Source: an uncultured Clostridia bacterium (GTDB lineage: Bacteria; Bacillota; Clostridia; Oscillospirales; Acutalibacteraceae). Taken from it: a stretch of DNA of 49,648 nucleotides. This document shows, piece after piece, positions 8,057 through 16,820 of the stretch (the stretch's first letter is position 1; each line of letters begins with the position of its first letter). The position numbers were made by a program, and so were the translations under genes. The stretch lies in the NCBI GenBank assembly GCA_947623175.1, contig CANQGK010000018.1, positions 1-49,648 on the forward strand, in the 5' to 3' direction. The notes beneath the pieces were generated by a model, which saw nothing but the letters and a program-made list of their open reading frames with translations, was not told the DNA's origin and ran no database searches.

Positions 8057-9094
8057 TTAAGCCTTCTTTCTTATAATAATTCTGAAGTATGGGCATTTGC
8101 CTTTTATGCACAAATCTTTATCGTCGTCGCCTTTGCGGAATTTGATGATTTCAAATTGGTCGGGATTGTATTTATCCATAAAAGTAATAGGCACACCCAT
8201 AGCGCCGTCGTAATCAGAAGGAATATCGGCGGTTTTACTTACCTCAATCGCATCATAATTATCATATTTTGGATATTCTTCGGGAGTATAATTTTTATAT
8301 AAAATTAAATTTTCATGACGCTTAGAATGATCAACATTTGTAAACCAGATTGACTGTGACCTGCCTTTTAATACTCCGTCAATAATTTTATATTTGCTGC
8401 CCATTTTGCCGCTTTTTATCATTTCGTCAGCATATTCCCGCGGCACATCAAATAATAAATCTATACTCATCGGAGTATAACCGATCCACATTTTGTTTGC
8501 TTGAATCATCGGGAAAATTTCTTTATATGTAATAGCATTTTTATTACCGATAATTATAAACTTTTTATCATATTCGATAAGCTGCGCCACATACTCTCGA
8601 AAAAGCGAAAAGGGCGGGTTTGTCACCACAACGTCTGCCTCTTTCAGCAGTTCGACACATTCCTTTGAGCGGAAATCGCCGTCTCCTTTTAAAAGCTCCG
8701 GCGGGTTCGCGCGCAGCATCGCCTCAAAATCCTCAAGGTCAATAGCGCCGTCACCGTTTTGGTCGACGACCTCGGTTATCTCTATTTTGTACGGCTTTCT
8801 GCCCTCGGAAGCCGCGAAATCAAGTTCGTCGCCGAAAAACGACAGCTGCGTGTACATCACCGGCGAGGTCGCGTAGCAGGTCGCCGTCAGCTTTTTCAGA
8901 CCGAGCGCGGCGAAGTTCATCGCAAAATATTTCACAAAATTGCTTTCAAACGGGTCGTCACAGTTGCAGAAGACCGTTTTGCCTGCAAAAAATGTTCGAT
9001 AATGCCGCAGCTCGTTTTCAATGTCGGTCAGCTGTGTGTAAAATTCGTCCTTTTTCGCTTTGTTCGCCGCGCTGAGATTCTTGTTGCTTGCCAT
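8057..9094 (-). CDS. EcoRI-family adenine-specific DNA methyltransferase
   Basis: A 345-residue protein of the M.EcoRI family. The N-terminus AKKDEFYTQLTDIENELRHY and FCNCDDPFESNFVKYF, KGDGDFRSKECVELL and the catalytic VVVTNPPFSLFREYV (NPPF at 159-162) are family hallmarks, followed by FIIIGNKNAITYKEIF. It methylates adenine N6 in its target. An unusual loop at 111-124, DQNGDGAIDLEDFE, has the spacing of an EF-hand calcium loop. Members of the family often have an Asn/Asp-rich insert here, so a structural ion site is possible. ACGGAGG lies before the ATG. The downstream DUF262-HNH gene starts 2 bases after its stop. The pair has its own sigma-A promoter. Confidence 0.9.
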   Translation of the reverse strand: MASNKNLSAANKAKKDEFYTQLTDIENELRHYRTFFAGKTVFCNCDDPFESNFVKYFAMNFAALGLKKLTATCYATSPVMYTQLSFFGDELDFAASEGRKPYKIEITEVVDQNGDGAIDLEDFEAMLRANPPELLKGDGDFRSKECVELLKEADVVVTNPPFSLFREYVAQLIEYDKKFIIIGNKNAITYKEIFPMIQANKMWIGYTPMSIDLLFDVPREYADEMIKSGKMGSKYKIIDGVLKGRSQSIWFTNVDHSKRHENLILYKNYTPEEYPKYDNYDAIEVSKTADIPSDYDGAMGVPITFMDKYNPDQFEIIKFRKGDDDKDLCIKGKCPYFRIIIRKKA

Positions 9095-9158
9095 AATATA
9101 CCTCCGTAACTTGCCTCAAACGAGAATTTTGTGGATATAATTCTAATGTAATAAGAAT

Positions 9159-9187
9159 ACTATACCATAATATCTAATTTCTTTCAA
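9159..9187 (-). promoter_or_regulatory. promoter of the EcoRI-type methylase operon
   Basis: Minus strand TTGAAA (9187-9182), 17-base spacer, TATAGT (9164-9159), about 65 bases upstream of the ATG. It overlaps the region just upstream of the XRE gene, so the two genes are divergent and the XRE protein could regulate both. Confidence 0.65.
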
Positions 9188-9234
9188 GTAATTTGGAGTA
9201 TAATTTTACAATAAAGAAACTCAGAGGTGAAAAT

Positions 9235-9600
9235 GTGGAACCGTTTGACTTTGGCGCAAATCTATGTACGCTTCGCAAACAACGCAAAATGTCACAGCAG
9301 CAGCTTGCAGATCTTTTGCATATAACAGACGGAATGGTCAGCAAATATGAAACAAACTTTTCCGAACCGCCATATGAAACTCTCCGCTCAATTGCAAGCA
9401 TTTTTAACGTTTCAATGGACGACCTTTGCGGTATGAAACGGCAGGGAACGGTTTCAACGCACGGGCTGTCCGAGAGCCAGACCGAAACGCTGAAGGCGCT
9501 GATCGAAGCTTATCGCCTGAAAAACACGCAGACCGGCAAGGCGCTCACAGAGGGGCAATTCGCAATTTTGGGGCGCATTGTCGCAGAGCTTTTAAAATAA
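9235..9600 (+). CDS. XRE-family transcription regulator
   Basis: A 121-residue protein. Residues 5-62 are a Cro/CI-type helix-turn-helix: GANLCTLRKQRKMSQQQLADLLHIT, then DGMVSKYETNFSEPPYETLRSIA. The C-terminal 50 residues (LSESQTETLKALIEAYRLK and onward) are amphipathic and probably dimerise. The GTG at 9235 was chosen because AGAGGTG lies eight bases upstream; the in-frame ATG at 9193 is unlikely because a TATAAT box at 9199-9204 sits inside it. It lies between the divergent methylase operon and the ATPase gene and is a candidate controller of either, similar to C-proteins of restriction systems, although no C-box was recognised. Confidence 0.85.
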   Translation: MEPFDFGANLCTLRKQRKMSQQQLADLLHITDGMVSKYETNFSEPPYETLRSIASIFNVSMDDLCGMKRQGTVSTHGLSESQTETLKALIEAYRLKNTQTGKALTEGQFAILGRIVAELLK

Positions 9601-9638
9601 CCGCCGAGGTGACCAAAGAGCCGCCTCGGCGGTTATTT
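9596..9638 (+). terminator. intrinsic terminator after the XRE gene
   Basis: AATAACCGCCGAGG (about 9596-9609) pairs with CCTCGGCGGTTATT (9624-9637). The stem begins inside the stop codon. The tail is short (TTATTTAT). Confidence 0.75.
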
Positions 9639-9642
9639 ATAG

Positions 9643-9734
9643 GTAAATCATAATTAAGTAAATCGTAATTAAGTAAATTTACAAAAAGTTATTGACTGTT
9701 TTGCTATTGTGAGGTATAATTAAGTAAATCGTAA
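9643..9734 (+). promoter_or_regulatory. 15-bp repeats around the ATPase promoter
   Basis: GTAAATCATAATTAA (9643-9657) and GTAAATCGTAATTAA (9658-9672) are direct repeats, followed by the palindrome GTAAATTTAC (9673-9682) and another GTAAATCGTAA at 9724-9734. Between them is a very good promoter, TTGACT (9692-9697), 17 bases, TATAAT (9715-9720). The arrangement looks like an operator array for a regulator, perhaps the XRE protein. Confidence 0.7.
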
Positions 9735-9762
9735 AGCACGAATTTTTGTGGGAGGTACGCTT

Positions 9763-11151
9763 ATGTTCATAGGAAGAGAAACCGAGCTTGCAGCATTAGA
9801 AAAGCTTTATCATTCCGATAAATTTGAGTTCGCAGTTATTTACGGTCGCCGCCGTGTAGGTAAGACCGCTCTCATCAGCGAATTTACAAAAGATAAAGGC
9901 ACTATTTTCTTTACCGGCGTTGAAACCAATGCAAAACAAAATCTCGATAACTTTTCAAGATGTATTATGGAGTACAATACGGGAATTGCAGTGAATACTT
10001 CTTTTCAGAATTTTCAGGCTGCTTTGGAACACGTTTTTGAACTTGCCAAGACGAAACGAATTGTCCTTGTTATTGACGAGTACCCATACGTCGCCCGTGC
10101 ATCCAAAAGCCTCGCCTCCACGCTTCAGTTTTTGATTGATAAGAACAAGGATACTTCAAAATTGTTTTTAATTCTCTGCGGTTCTTCTATGTCTTATATG
10201 GAAGATCACGTTTTGGCATACAAGGCTCCGCTTTACGGAAGAAGAACGGCACAGCTCAAGATACAGCCTTTTGAGTTTTTTGAAGCTTGCCGTTATTTTG
10301 AAAAACTGCCCTCCGAGGATAAGGCGTTGGCATACGGTATTGTGGGCGGAACTCCCCAATATCTGATGCAGCTTAACGATAAGCTTTCTATCGAGGATAA
10401 TATTAAAAATACCCATTTGAATCCCGCTTCTTCTATTTTTGAAGAACCGAATAACCTCTTAAAACAAGAGGTGCGTGAGCCTGCCATTTACAATGCGGTG
10501 ATTACGGCTATCGCCACCGGCTCAACCAAGATGAACGAGATTTCCAATAAGATTGATGAAGATACAAGCGTATGTGCCACCTATATTAAAAACCTGATGG
10601 CACTTGGTATTGTAAAAAAAGAATTGCCCTACGGTGAAAAATCCACTCGCAAGACAATTTACTCGATCGAAGATAATATGTTCCGCTTTTGGTATCGCTT
10701 TGTACCCGAAAACACTTCGCTTATTTCAAGGGGCGCCGTTGATTTGGCATACAGCCGCATTGCTCCCGAAATACCCGCTTATATGGGCGGCGTCTTTGAA
10801 GAAATTTGCAAACAATATTTGTGGAAACTGCTTCTTGAAGGCAAATGTGCGGTGAACTTCACCGATCTCGGTCGCTGGTGGGGAGCAAATCCCAATACCA
10901 AATCGCAGGAAGAAATCGACATTATGGGAACAGACAAAGATACCGCCCTTTTTGCCGAGTGCAAATGGACAAATGAAAAGGTTGACCTCGGAGTTCTTGA
11001 AACCCTTGCAGAACGCAGTAATCTCTTCGGTTACAAGAAAACGCATTTTTATCTCTTTGCAAAAACAGGCTTTACCAAAGGCTGTATCGACAAAGCAAAC
11101 AAGATGGGTAACGTAACACTCGTTTCCTATGAAGATATGCTGAAAGCGTAA
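9763..11151 (+). CDS. AAA ATPase with C-terminal DUF234 nuclease-like domain
   Basis: A 462-residue protein of the archaeal-type ATPase/DUF234 family. Walker A is GRRRVGKTAL (28-37) and Walker B VLVIDEYPYV with D105-E106; CGSSMSYM is the sensor region. A winged-helix part follows (about 235-310, TGSTKMNEISNKI). The C-terminus has the PD-(D/E)XK-like pattern of DUF234: EEIDIMG (D386) and FAECKW (E399-x-K401). The biochemical role of the family is unsettled; members sit often near mobile elements and defence genes. ATG 9763 was chosen for GGGAGG eight bases upstream. The gene is alone between a strong promoter and a strong terminator. Confidence 0.85.
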   Translation: MFIGRETELAALEKLYHSDKFEFAVIYGRRRVGKTALISEFTKDKGTIFFTGVETNAKQNLDNFSRCIMEYNTGIAVNTSFQNFQAALEHVFELAKTKRIVLVIDEYPYVARASKSLASTLQFLIDKNKDTSKLFLILCGSSMSYMEDHVLAYKAPLYGRRTAQLKIQPFEFFEACRYFEKLPSEDKALAYGIVGGTPQYLMQLNDKLSIEDNIKNTHLNPASSIFEEPNNLLKQEVREPAIYNAVITAIATGSTKMNEISNKIDEDTSVCATYIKNLMALGIVKKELPYGEKSTRKTIYSIEDNMFRFWYRFVPENTSLISRGAVDLAYSRIAPEIPAYMGGVFEEICKQYLWKLLLEGKCAVNFTDLGRWWGANPNTKSQEEIDIMGTDKDTALFAECKWTNEKVDLGVLETLAERSNLFGYKKTHFYLFAKTGFTKGCIDKANKMGNVTLVSYEDMLKA

Positions 11152-11189
11152 AACGAACGAAATCGTACTAAAATTCCACTCATAAAAGC

Positions 11190-11232
11190 AACAACTCCCC
11201 GACTGCATTTTTGCAATCGGGGAGTTGTTTTC
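11190..11232 (+). terminator. intrinsic terminator after the ATPase gene
   Basis: AACAACTCCCCGA (11190-11202) and TCGGGGAGTTGTT (11217-11229) form a perfect 13-bp stem followed by TTC. The first arm is preceded by A-rich sequence. 11233-11350 holds nothing further that can be supported and marks the end of the accessory region. Confidence 0.8.
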
Positions 11233-11350
11233 GGATATATGGTTGACTTTTAATATCTTTCCGAGCAAGCGCTTTTTTCGCTTTGAGAATGAGCGCGGAT
11301 ATTTCCGTGCATCCTAACGGGTTAAAGTGAAGCTTGCAAGGTGCCGATAT

Positions 11351-13984
11351 TTAGTTATTGCCGTCCTTTATAGCTGCCTGTGCGGCGGCAAGGCGGGCGA
11401 TCGGAACGCGGAAGGGGGAGCATGATACATAATCGAGGCCGATCTTATGGCAGAACTCAACGGATACGGGATCACCGCCATGCTCGCCGCAGATACCGCA
11501 GTGCATTGTCGGGCGAACCTTCTTGCCTTCGGTAACGGCAAACTGCATAAGCTTACCTACGCCGTTCTGGTCGAGCTTGGCGAAGGGATCGTTCTCGTAA
11601 ATCTTGCTGTCATAATAAGCGGTAAGGAATTTACCGGCGTCGTCACGGCTGAAGCCGAAGGTCATCTGAGTAAGGTCGTTTGTACCGAAGCAGAAGAATT
11701 CGGCTTCCTTAGCTATTTCGTCTGCGGTGAGGCATGCTCTCGGAATTTCCATCATCGTACCTACTTCATACTTAAGGTCGGCGCCTGCGGCGGCGATTTC
11801 GGCATCGGCGGTAGCAACAACTATATTCTTAACAAACTTTAACTCCTTAACCTCGCCCGTAAGCGGAATCATGATCTCGGGAACGATGTTCCAATCGGGA
11901 TGATTTTTCTTAACGGCGATAGCCGCGCGTATAACGGCTGAGGTCTGCATCTTTGCGATTTCCGGATAGGTAACCGCAAGACGGCAGCCGCGGTGGCCCA
12001 TCATCGGGTTAAATTCATGCAGAGAGGAGATAATATTCTTTATATCTTCAACCGACTTGTTCTGAGCCTTAGCCAAAGCCGCAATGTCGGCTTCCTCGGT
12101 AGGAACGAACTCGTGAAGCGGAGGATCGAGGAAACGGATGGTAACCGGACATCCCTCGAGCGCTTCGTAAAGCTTTTCAAAGTCGCCCTGCTGATAGGGA
12201 AGTATCTTAGCGAGAGCCGCTTCTCTTTCTTCTGCGGTATCCGAGCAAATCATCTCACGGAAAGCGGCAATTCTCTCGGGCTCAAAGAACATATGCTCCG
12301 TACGGCAAAGTCCGATGCCTTCGGCACCGAGCTCGCGAGCCTTTTTGGCGTCCGCGGGAGTATCGGCATTGGTGCGAACCTTAAGGGTTCTGAACTCGTC
12401 CGCCCATTCCATAATTCTGCCGAATTCGCCGGCGATTTCGGCGTCAACCGTCGGAATTATACCGTCGTATATGTTACCGGTAGAACCGTCGATGGAAATA
12501 TAGTCGCCCTCGTTGTAGGTTTTGCCGGCAAGGGTAAATTTCTTGTTTTCTTCGTCCATAATAATGTCGCCGCAGCCGGAAACACAGCAGGTACCCATAC
12601 CGCGGGCAACAACCGCCGCGTGTGAGGTCATACCGCCGCGAACGGTAAGAATACCCTGAGAAGCCTTCATACCGGTAATATCCTCCGGAGAGGTTTCGAG
12701 ACGAACGAGTATAACCTTTTCGCCGCGGGCATGCCATTCTTCGGCGTCCTCGGCGGTGAATACAACCTTACCGCAAGCCGCGCCGGGAGACGCGCCCAAG
12801 CCCTTGCCTGCGGGAACGGCGGCTTTAAGCGCCTTAGCGTCGAACTGCGGGTGAAGGAGGGTGTCAAGGTTACGGGGGTCGATCATGGCAACGGCCTGTT
12901 TTTTATCGATCATGCCTTCGTCAACTAAGTCGCAGGCTATTTTGAGAGCTGCCTTAGCGGTTCTCTTGCCGTTACGGGTTTGAAGCATAAAGAGCTTGCC
13001 GTGCTCAACGGTAAATTCCATATCCTGCATATCGCGGTAATGGTCTTCGAGTGTGGCGCAAACTTTTTTGAATTCGCCGAACGCCTCGGGGAACTTCTCT
13101 GCCATTTGAGAAATTGGCATAGGAGTACGAACACCGGCAACAACGTCCTCGCCCTGAGCGTTGGTGAGGAACTCACCCATAAGTCCGCGTTCGCCGGTAG
13201 CGGGATCGCGCGTAAAGGCAACGCCGGTACCGCAATCGTCGCCCATATTGCCGAACGCCATCATCTGTACGTTAACGGCGGTGCCCCATGAATAGGGGAT
13301 ATCGTTATCACGACGGTAAACGTTGGCGCGGGGATTGTCCCATGAACGGAAAACGGCCTCAACGGCGCCCATAAGCTGCTCCTTGGGATCGGTGGGGAAG
13401 TCCTTGCCTATTTTGCTCTTGTATTCGGCTTTGAACTGCTCTGCCAAAACCTTGAGGTCATCGGCGCTGAGATCAACGTCCTGAGTAACGCCCTTTTCCG
13501 CCTTCATTTTGTCGATAAGCTCTTCGAAATATTTCTTGCCGACCTCCATAACAACGTCGGAATACATTTGAATAAATCTTCTGTAGCAGTCGTAAGCCCA
13601 ACGCGCATTGCCCGACTGTTCCGCCATGGTTGCGACAACGTCCTCGTTAAGACCGAGGTTAAGGATGGTATCCATCATACCGGGCATGGAAGCGCGAGCG
13701 CCCGAACGAACCGATACGAGAAGGGGATTTTCCTTATCACCGAACTTCTTACCGGTAATGCCCTCCATTTTATCGATGTATTCCATGATTTGCTCCTGGA
13801 TTTCATCGTTGATTTTTCTGCCGTCCTCGTAATACTTGGTGCAGGCCTCGGTGGTGACCGTAAAGCCCTGCGGAACGGGAAGACCTATATTGGTCATTTC
13901 GGCAAGGTTGGCGCCCTTACCGCCGAGAAGCTCACGCATGCCTGCGTCGCCTTCCGAGAAAAGGTAAACGTACTTGTGACTCAT
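11351..13984 (-). CDS. ppdK: pyruvate, phosphate dikinase
   Basis: An 877-residue enzyme that interconverts pyruvate, ATP and phosphate with phosphoenolpyruvate, AMP and pyrophosphate; anaerobes often run it in the glycolytic direction with pyrophosphate. The order is an N-terminal nucleotide-binding domain (GGKGANLAEM near 21-30, SVRSGARASMPGMMDT at 91-106), the swivelling phosphohistidine domain with catalytic H455 in GGMTSHAAVVARGMG, and a C-terminal TIM barrel for pyruvate with catalytic C832 in HCGICGEHGGDP. The residue numbers agree with the Clostridium symbiosum enzyme almost exactly. T453 two residues before the histidine is the site used by PPDK regulatory proteins elsewhere; no such regulator is nearby. 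AGGAGG precedes the ATG. Several long open frames on the opposite strand are shadows. The 212 bases upstream are AT-rich with only a possible -10 box. Confidence 0.97.
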   Translation of the reverse strand: MSHKYVYLFSEGDAGMRELLGGKGANLAEMTNIGLPVPQGFTVTTEACTKYYEDGRKINDEIQEQIMEYIDKMEGITGKKFGDKENPLLVSVRSGARASMPGMMDTILNLGLNEDVVATMAEQSGNARWAYDCYRRFIQMYSDVVMEVGKKYFEELIDKMKAEKGVTQDVDLSADDLKVLAEQFKAEYKSKIGKDFPTDPKEQLMGAVEAVFRSWDNPRANVYRRDNDIPYSWGTAVNVQMMAFGNMGDDCGTGVAFTRDPATGERGLMGEFLTNAQGEDVVAGVRTPMPISQMAEKFPEAFGEFKKVCATLEDHYRDMQDMEFTVEHGKLFMLQTRNGKRTAKAALKIACDLVDEGMIDKKQAVAMIDPRNLDTLLHPQFDAKALKAAVPAGKGLGASPGAACGKVVFTAEDAEEWHARGEKVILVRLETSPEDITGMKASQGILTVRGGMTSHAAVVARGMGTCCVSGCGDIIMDEENKKFTLAGKTYNEGDYISIDGSTGNIYDGIIPTVDAEIAGEFGRIMEWADEFRTLKVRTNADTPADAKKARELGAEGIGLCRTEHMFFEPERIAAFREMICSDTAEEREAALAKILPYQQGDFEKLYEALEGCPVTIRFLDPPLHEFVPTEEADIAALAKAQNKSVEDIKNIISSLHEFNPMMGHRGCRLAVTYPEIAKMQTSAVIRAAIAVKKNHPDWNIVPEIMIPLTGEVKELKFVKNIVVATADAEIAAAGADLKYEVGTMMEIPRACLTADEIAKEAEFFCFGTNDLTQMTFGFSRDDAGKFLTAYYDSKIYENDPFAKLDQNGVGKLMQFAVTEGKKVRPTMHCGICGEHGGDPVSVEFCHKIGLDYVSCSPFRVPIARLAAAQAAIKDGNN

Positions 13985-14196
13985 TAAGAATCAACCTCCT
14001 AAAAAATTTTTGGATTTACAAAACGGGAATTTATACCCGAAAGCAAATAACTTTCGAAGCATTCAATCTATTATAGCAAAAAAACGGGGAAAAATAAAGG
14101 ATTTTTTTACCGAATATCCGTAATTTTGTAAAAAAAGTTAAAAATAATAGATTAAGCCGCAGTTTTAAATTCATATTTATGCAATTTATGCAAAAA

Positions 14197-15711
14197 TTAC
14201 GGCGCTTTTGCGGGTGCTTTTTTCGGCTTGGGCAGGCGATAGTAGGTTTTGGTACAGTCGTATATTATTTCCGCAAGCCAATCGTTAATACAGCCCTCGG
14301 CTATGCGCCATTGCCAATTGCCGCCCAAGGTTGACGGCTTATTTATGCGGGCGGAGTTATCAAGCCCCAAAAAGTCCTGCATTTGCAAAATCACCGTTTC
14401 GGCGGGGGTTGCCATCGCGGCCTTTATAAGCGACCAATTAAAGCTGTCGTCGGCGTCGATTCGCAAATATTCACGCATAAATTCGACCTCTTTTTTATCC
14501 GCGTCCTGCATAAAGCCTATGGCGGTATCGTTATCGTGGGTACCGGTATATACGACGCAGTCGGCGCCTATGTTGTGGGGAAGATAACTGCTCTCGGTGT
14601 CGGGATTAAAGGCGAACTGCATAACCTTCATGCCGGGGTATTCGGTAAACTTGAGAAGCTCTCGCACCTCTTCGTCGATCGTACCCAAATCCTCGGCTAT
14701 AATGTTGAGCCTGCCGAGCCTTCGGTTAATTGCTTCAAAAAGGGCTTTTCCGGGGCCCTTTTCCCATGTGCCTTCGGCGGCGGTCTTTGCATTATACGGA
14801 ATGCTGTAATAAGCCGAAAACGCTCTGAAATGGTCTATTCTTACAACGTCGTAAACGCCGGCGGCGAAGCCGATGCGCTTTATCCACCAATCGTAGTCGT
14901 CTTTTTTTAAGAAATCCCAATTATAAAGCGGGTTTCCCCAAAGCTGTCCGCTGCTTGAAAAAGCGTCGGGCGGACAGCCCGCGACCGAAACGGGTTTAAG
15001 ATCTTCATCCAACAAAAACTGTTCGGGAGCGCTCCAAACGTCCGCGCTGTCGTAAGCCGTGTATATCGGAATATCGCCTATAATATAAACACCGTTTTCG
15101 TTGGCATATTTTTTGAGATTTTTCCACTGCTTAAAAAAGGTATATTGAATGAATTTGTAAAAATTGATTTCTTCGGCAAGCGAAGTATCCGCCTTTTTCA
15201 AAAACGCGGGATCCCTTCTCTTATACCCGTCCTACCAAAGGTCAAACGACGCTCCGCCGTGCAGATTTTTAAGGGCGCAAAACCGCGCGTAATCGTCAAG
15301 CCAATAATCGTTTTCCTTTAAAAACGATTTGTAATCGGCTTCGTTTTCACCCTTTTCCTTAAACCGTCCGAAGGCGATTTTGAGTACGCGATAGCGCGAA
15401 TTGTAAAGCTTTTCGTAATCTACTCGGTCTTCGCTTTCTCCCCAATCGAAGGCTTCGATTTCATTTGTTTTAAGATATCCGTCGCTGCAGAGCAATTCCA
15501 AATCGATAAAATAGGGATTTCCCGCAAAGGAGGAGAAGGACTGATAGGGCGAGTCGCCGAAGCTCGTAGTGCCTATCGGCAGTATCTGCCAATAGGTTTG
15601 CCCCGCTTTTTTAAGAAAATCGACAAAATTGTAAGCCTCTTTCCCGAAGGTTCCTATACCGTATTTGCCGGGCAGGGAAAATACGGGCATAAGTATACCG
15701 CTTGTTCGCAT
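14197..15711 (-). pseudogene. malQ: 4-alpha-glucanotransferase MalQ with an in-frame amber codon
   Basis: Amylomaltase of GH77 transfers alpha-1,4-glucan chains in maltodextrin and glycogen metabolism. The frame 15711 to 14197 would encode 504 residues, the normal MalQ length, but codon 160 is TAG (bases 15234-15232). Before it lies the N-terminus (MRTSGILMPVFSLPGKYGIG to HGGASFDLW) and after it, in the same frame, DGYKRRDPAFLKKADTSLAE. Active-site blocks are intact: DVVRIDHFRAF (nucleophile Asp), NIIAEDLGTI (acid/base Glu) and YTGTHDNDTA. A TTG at 15201 could restart the second part, but it lacks a good site. Other genes in the window end in TAG, so general recoding is unlikely. This is either a fresh nonsense mutation (for example from GAG or CAG), a read error, or read-through. 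Confidence 0.85.
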
Positions 15712-15746
15712 TGTAAGATTATCACTTCCGAAAAAATATCAAAATA

Positions 15747-16787
15747 TCACAGCTTGTTTCTGCCGCGAAATACGTTAAAACCGTCGGGATGCCACTCCGG
15801 ACGGATATTTGCCACCGCTTCTTCGGCGGTTATTTCCTTGTCGTTGTTGTCGATATCCGTAAGAATATAGCGGTCGTTGCCCATACCGAGCTCTTTCATA
15901 TACGAAAGCTGTCTTAAACCGTGACGATCCTCGATCCTTTCGATCAAATGCTTACCGCCGCCGTCGGGCAGATTGTAGATGAGGTCTATGCAGGCGTTGT
16001 CCGCCGCCAAAATGTCATAAGAAGCGATTATGCCTATATCCGGAGTGACTACCGGCTCCGCGTCGGTTCCTTCGCAGTCGCAGGAAACCGACATGTTTCT
16101 CATGACGTTAATAAAGGAAATATGCCCGCGAAAGCGGTCGACGGTGGCTTTGGCGGATTCGGTCATGCGCTCCATAAATTCTTCTTTTGCGATGCTCCAA
16201 AGGTCGGGATTGCCCGGAACGGTGTGAATTTCCTTTTTGCCTATTCTGCCGTCTGCGCAGCCTATACCCAGATTTTTATTTGAACCGCCGAAGCCGCCCA
16301 TGGTATGCCCCTTAAAGTGGGTGAGGGCAAGCAGGGAATCGTAATTGAGCAGATTTTTACCCACGTGGATTTCGTCGAACCATTTGCCGCCCTTTACGGG
16401 AAGCGCGGCGGCGCCGTCCTCGTCCATGATATCGACGGGGCAGAAGCTCCAACTGTTTATTTCGAGGGTTTTGCGGTGATCCGCCGTATTGTAACGCGGA
16501 CCCTCGTAATAGGTATTTGTTTCGATAATCGAAGCGTTGTTAAGCTTTTTTTCGTAAAGACCGCGCACCCAAGGGCGTGGGATAATGTTAGGCCCCTCCG
16601 GCTCGCCGGTATGAAGCTTTATGCCGATTTTGCCCTCCAAACCTTCGGACACGCGCTCAAAAATCCTTATAAGTCCGTTTTCTGACAGGTCGCGGGTAAA
16701 ATATACTGTCGAAAGCTCGCCCTCTCTTTTATCGTAGGGCAGATAAATGTTACCGCCCTTTGCGGCGACGGCGTTTTTTTGTTTCAT
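15747..16787 (-). CDS. DUF362 domain protein
   Basis: A 346-residue member of the DUF362 family. The family block GHTMGGFGGSNKNLGIGCADG is close to residues 160-180 and IGIKLHTGEPEGPNIIPRPW near 54-73. Many relatives carry ferredoxin-type 4Fe-4S sites at the C-terminus with four spaced cysteines; this protein shows no such pattern, and its scattered cysteines (CDCEGTD) do not replace it. The biochemical function of the family is not known; some members were linked to iron-sulfur or redox chemistry. AAGGAGG is placed ideally before the ATG. It lies 35 bases upstream of malQ and 33 bases downstream of the acyltransferase gene, all co-directional, so one transcript is possible. Confidence 0.8.
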   Translation of the reverse strand: MKQKNAVAAKGGNIYLPYDKREGELSTVYFTRDLSENGLIRIFERVSEGLEGKIGIKLHTGEPEGPNIIPRPWVRGLYEKKLNNASIIETNTYYEGPRYNTADHRKTLEINSWSFCPVDIMDEDGAAALPVKGGKWFDEIHVGKNLLNYDSLLALTHFKGHTMGGFGGSNKNLGIGCADGRIGKKEIHTVPGNPDLWSIAKEEFMERMTESAKATVDRFRGHISFINVMRNMSVSCDCEGTDAEPVVTPDIGIIASYDILAADNACIDLIYNLPDGGGKHLIERIEDRHGLRQLSYMKELGMGNDRYILTDIDNNDKEITAEEAVANIRPEWHPDGFNVFRGRNKL

Positions 16788-16820
16788 AAATATTCCTCCT
16801 TAAAGCTTGGGGTTAAAATT

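Noticed and set aside
9193-9234. ATG at 9193 as start of the XRE protein
   Set aside because: A TATAAT box lies inside the extension and the GTG at 9235 has a good ribosome binding site.
9643-9734. CRISPR array
   Set aside because: The repeats are adjacent without unique spacers and no cas gene is in the window.
11447-13987. Long plus-strand open frames opposite ppdK
   Set aside because: They are antisense shadows of a strongly conserved GC-biased gene, lack ribosome binding sites and match no family.
14197-15711. General reassignment of TAG as a sense codon
   Set aside because: Several intact genes (recombinase, second methylase, U32 protein, hydrolase) end normally at TAG.
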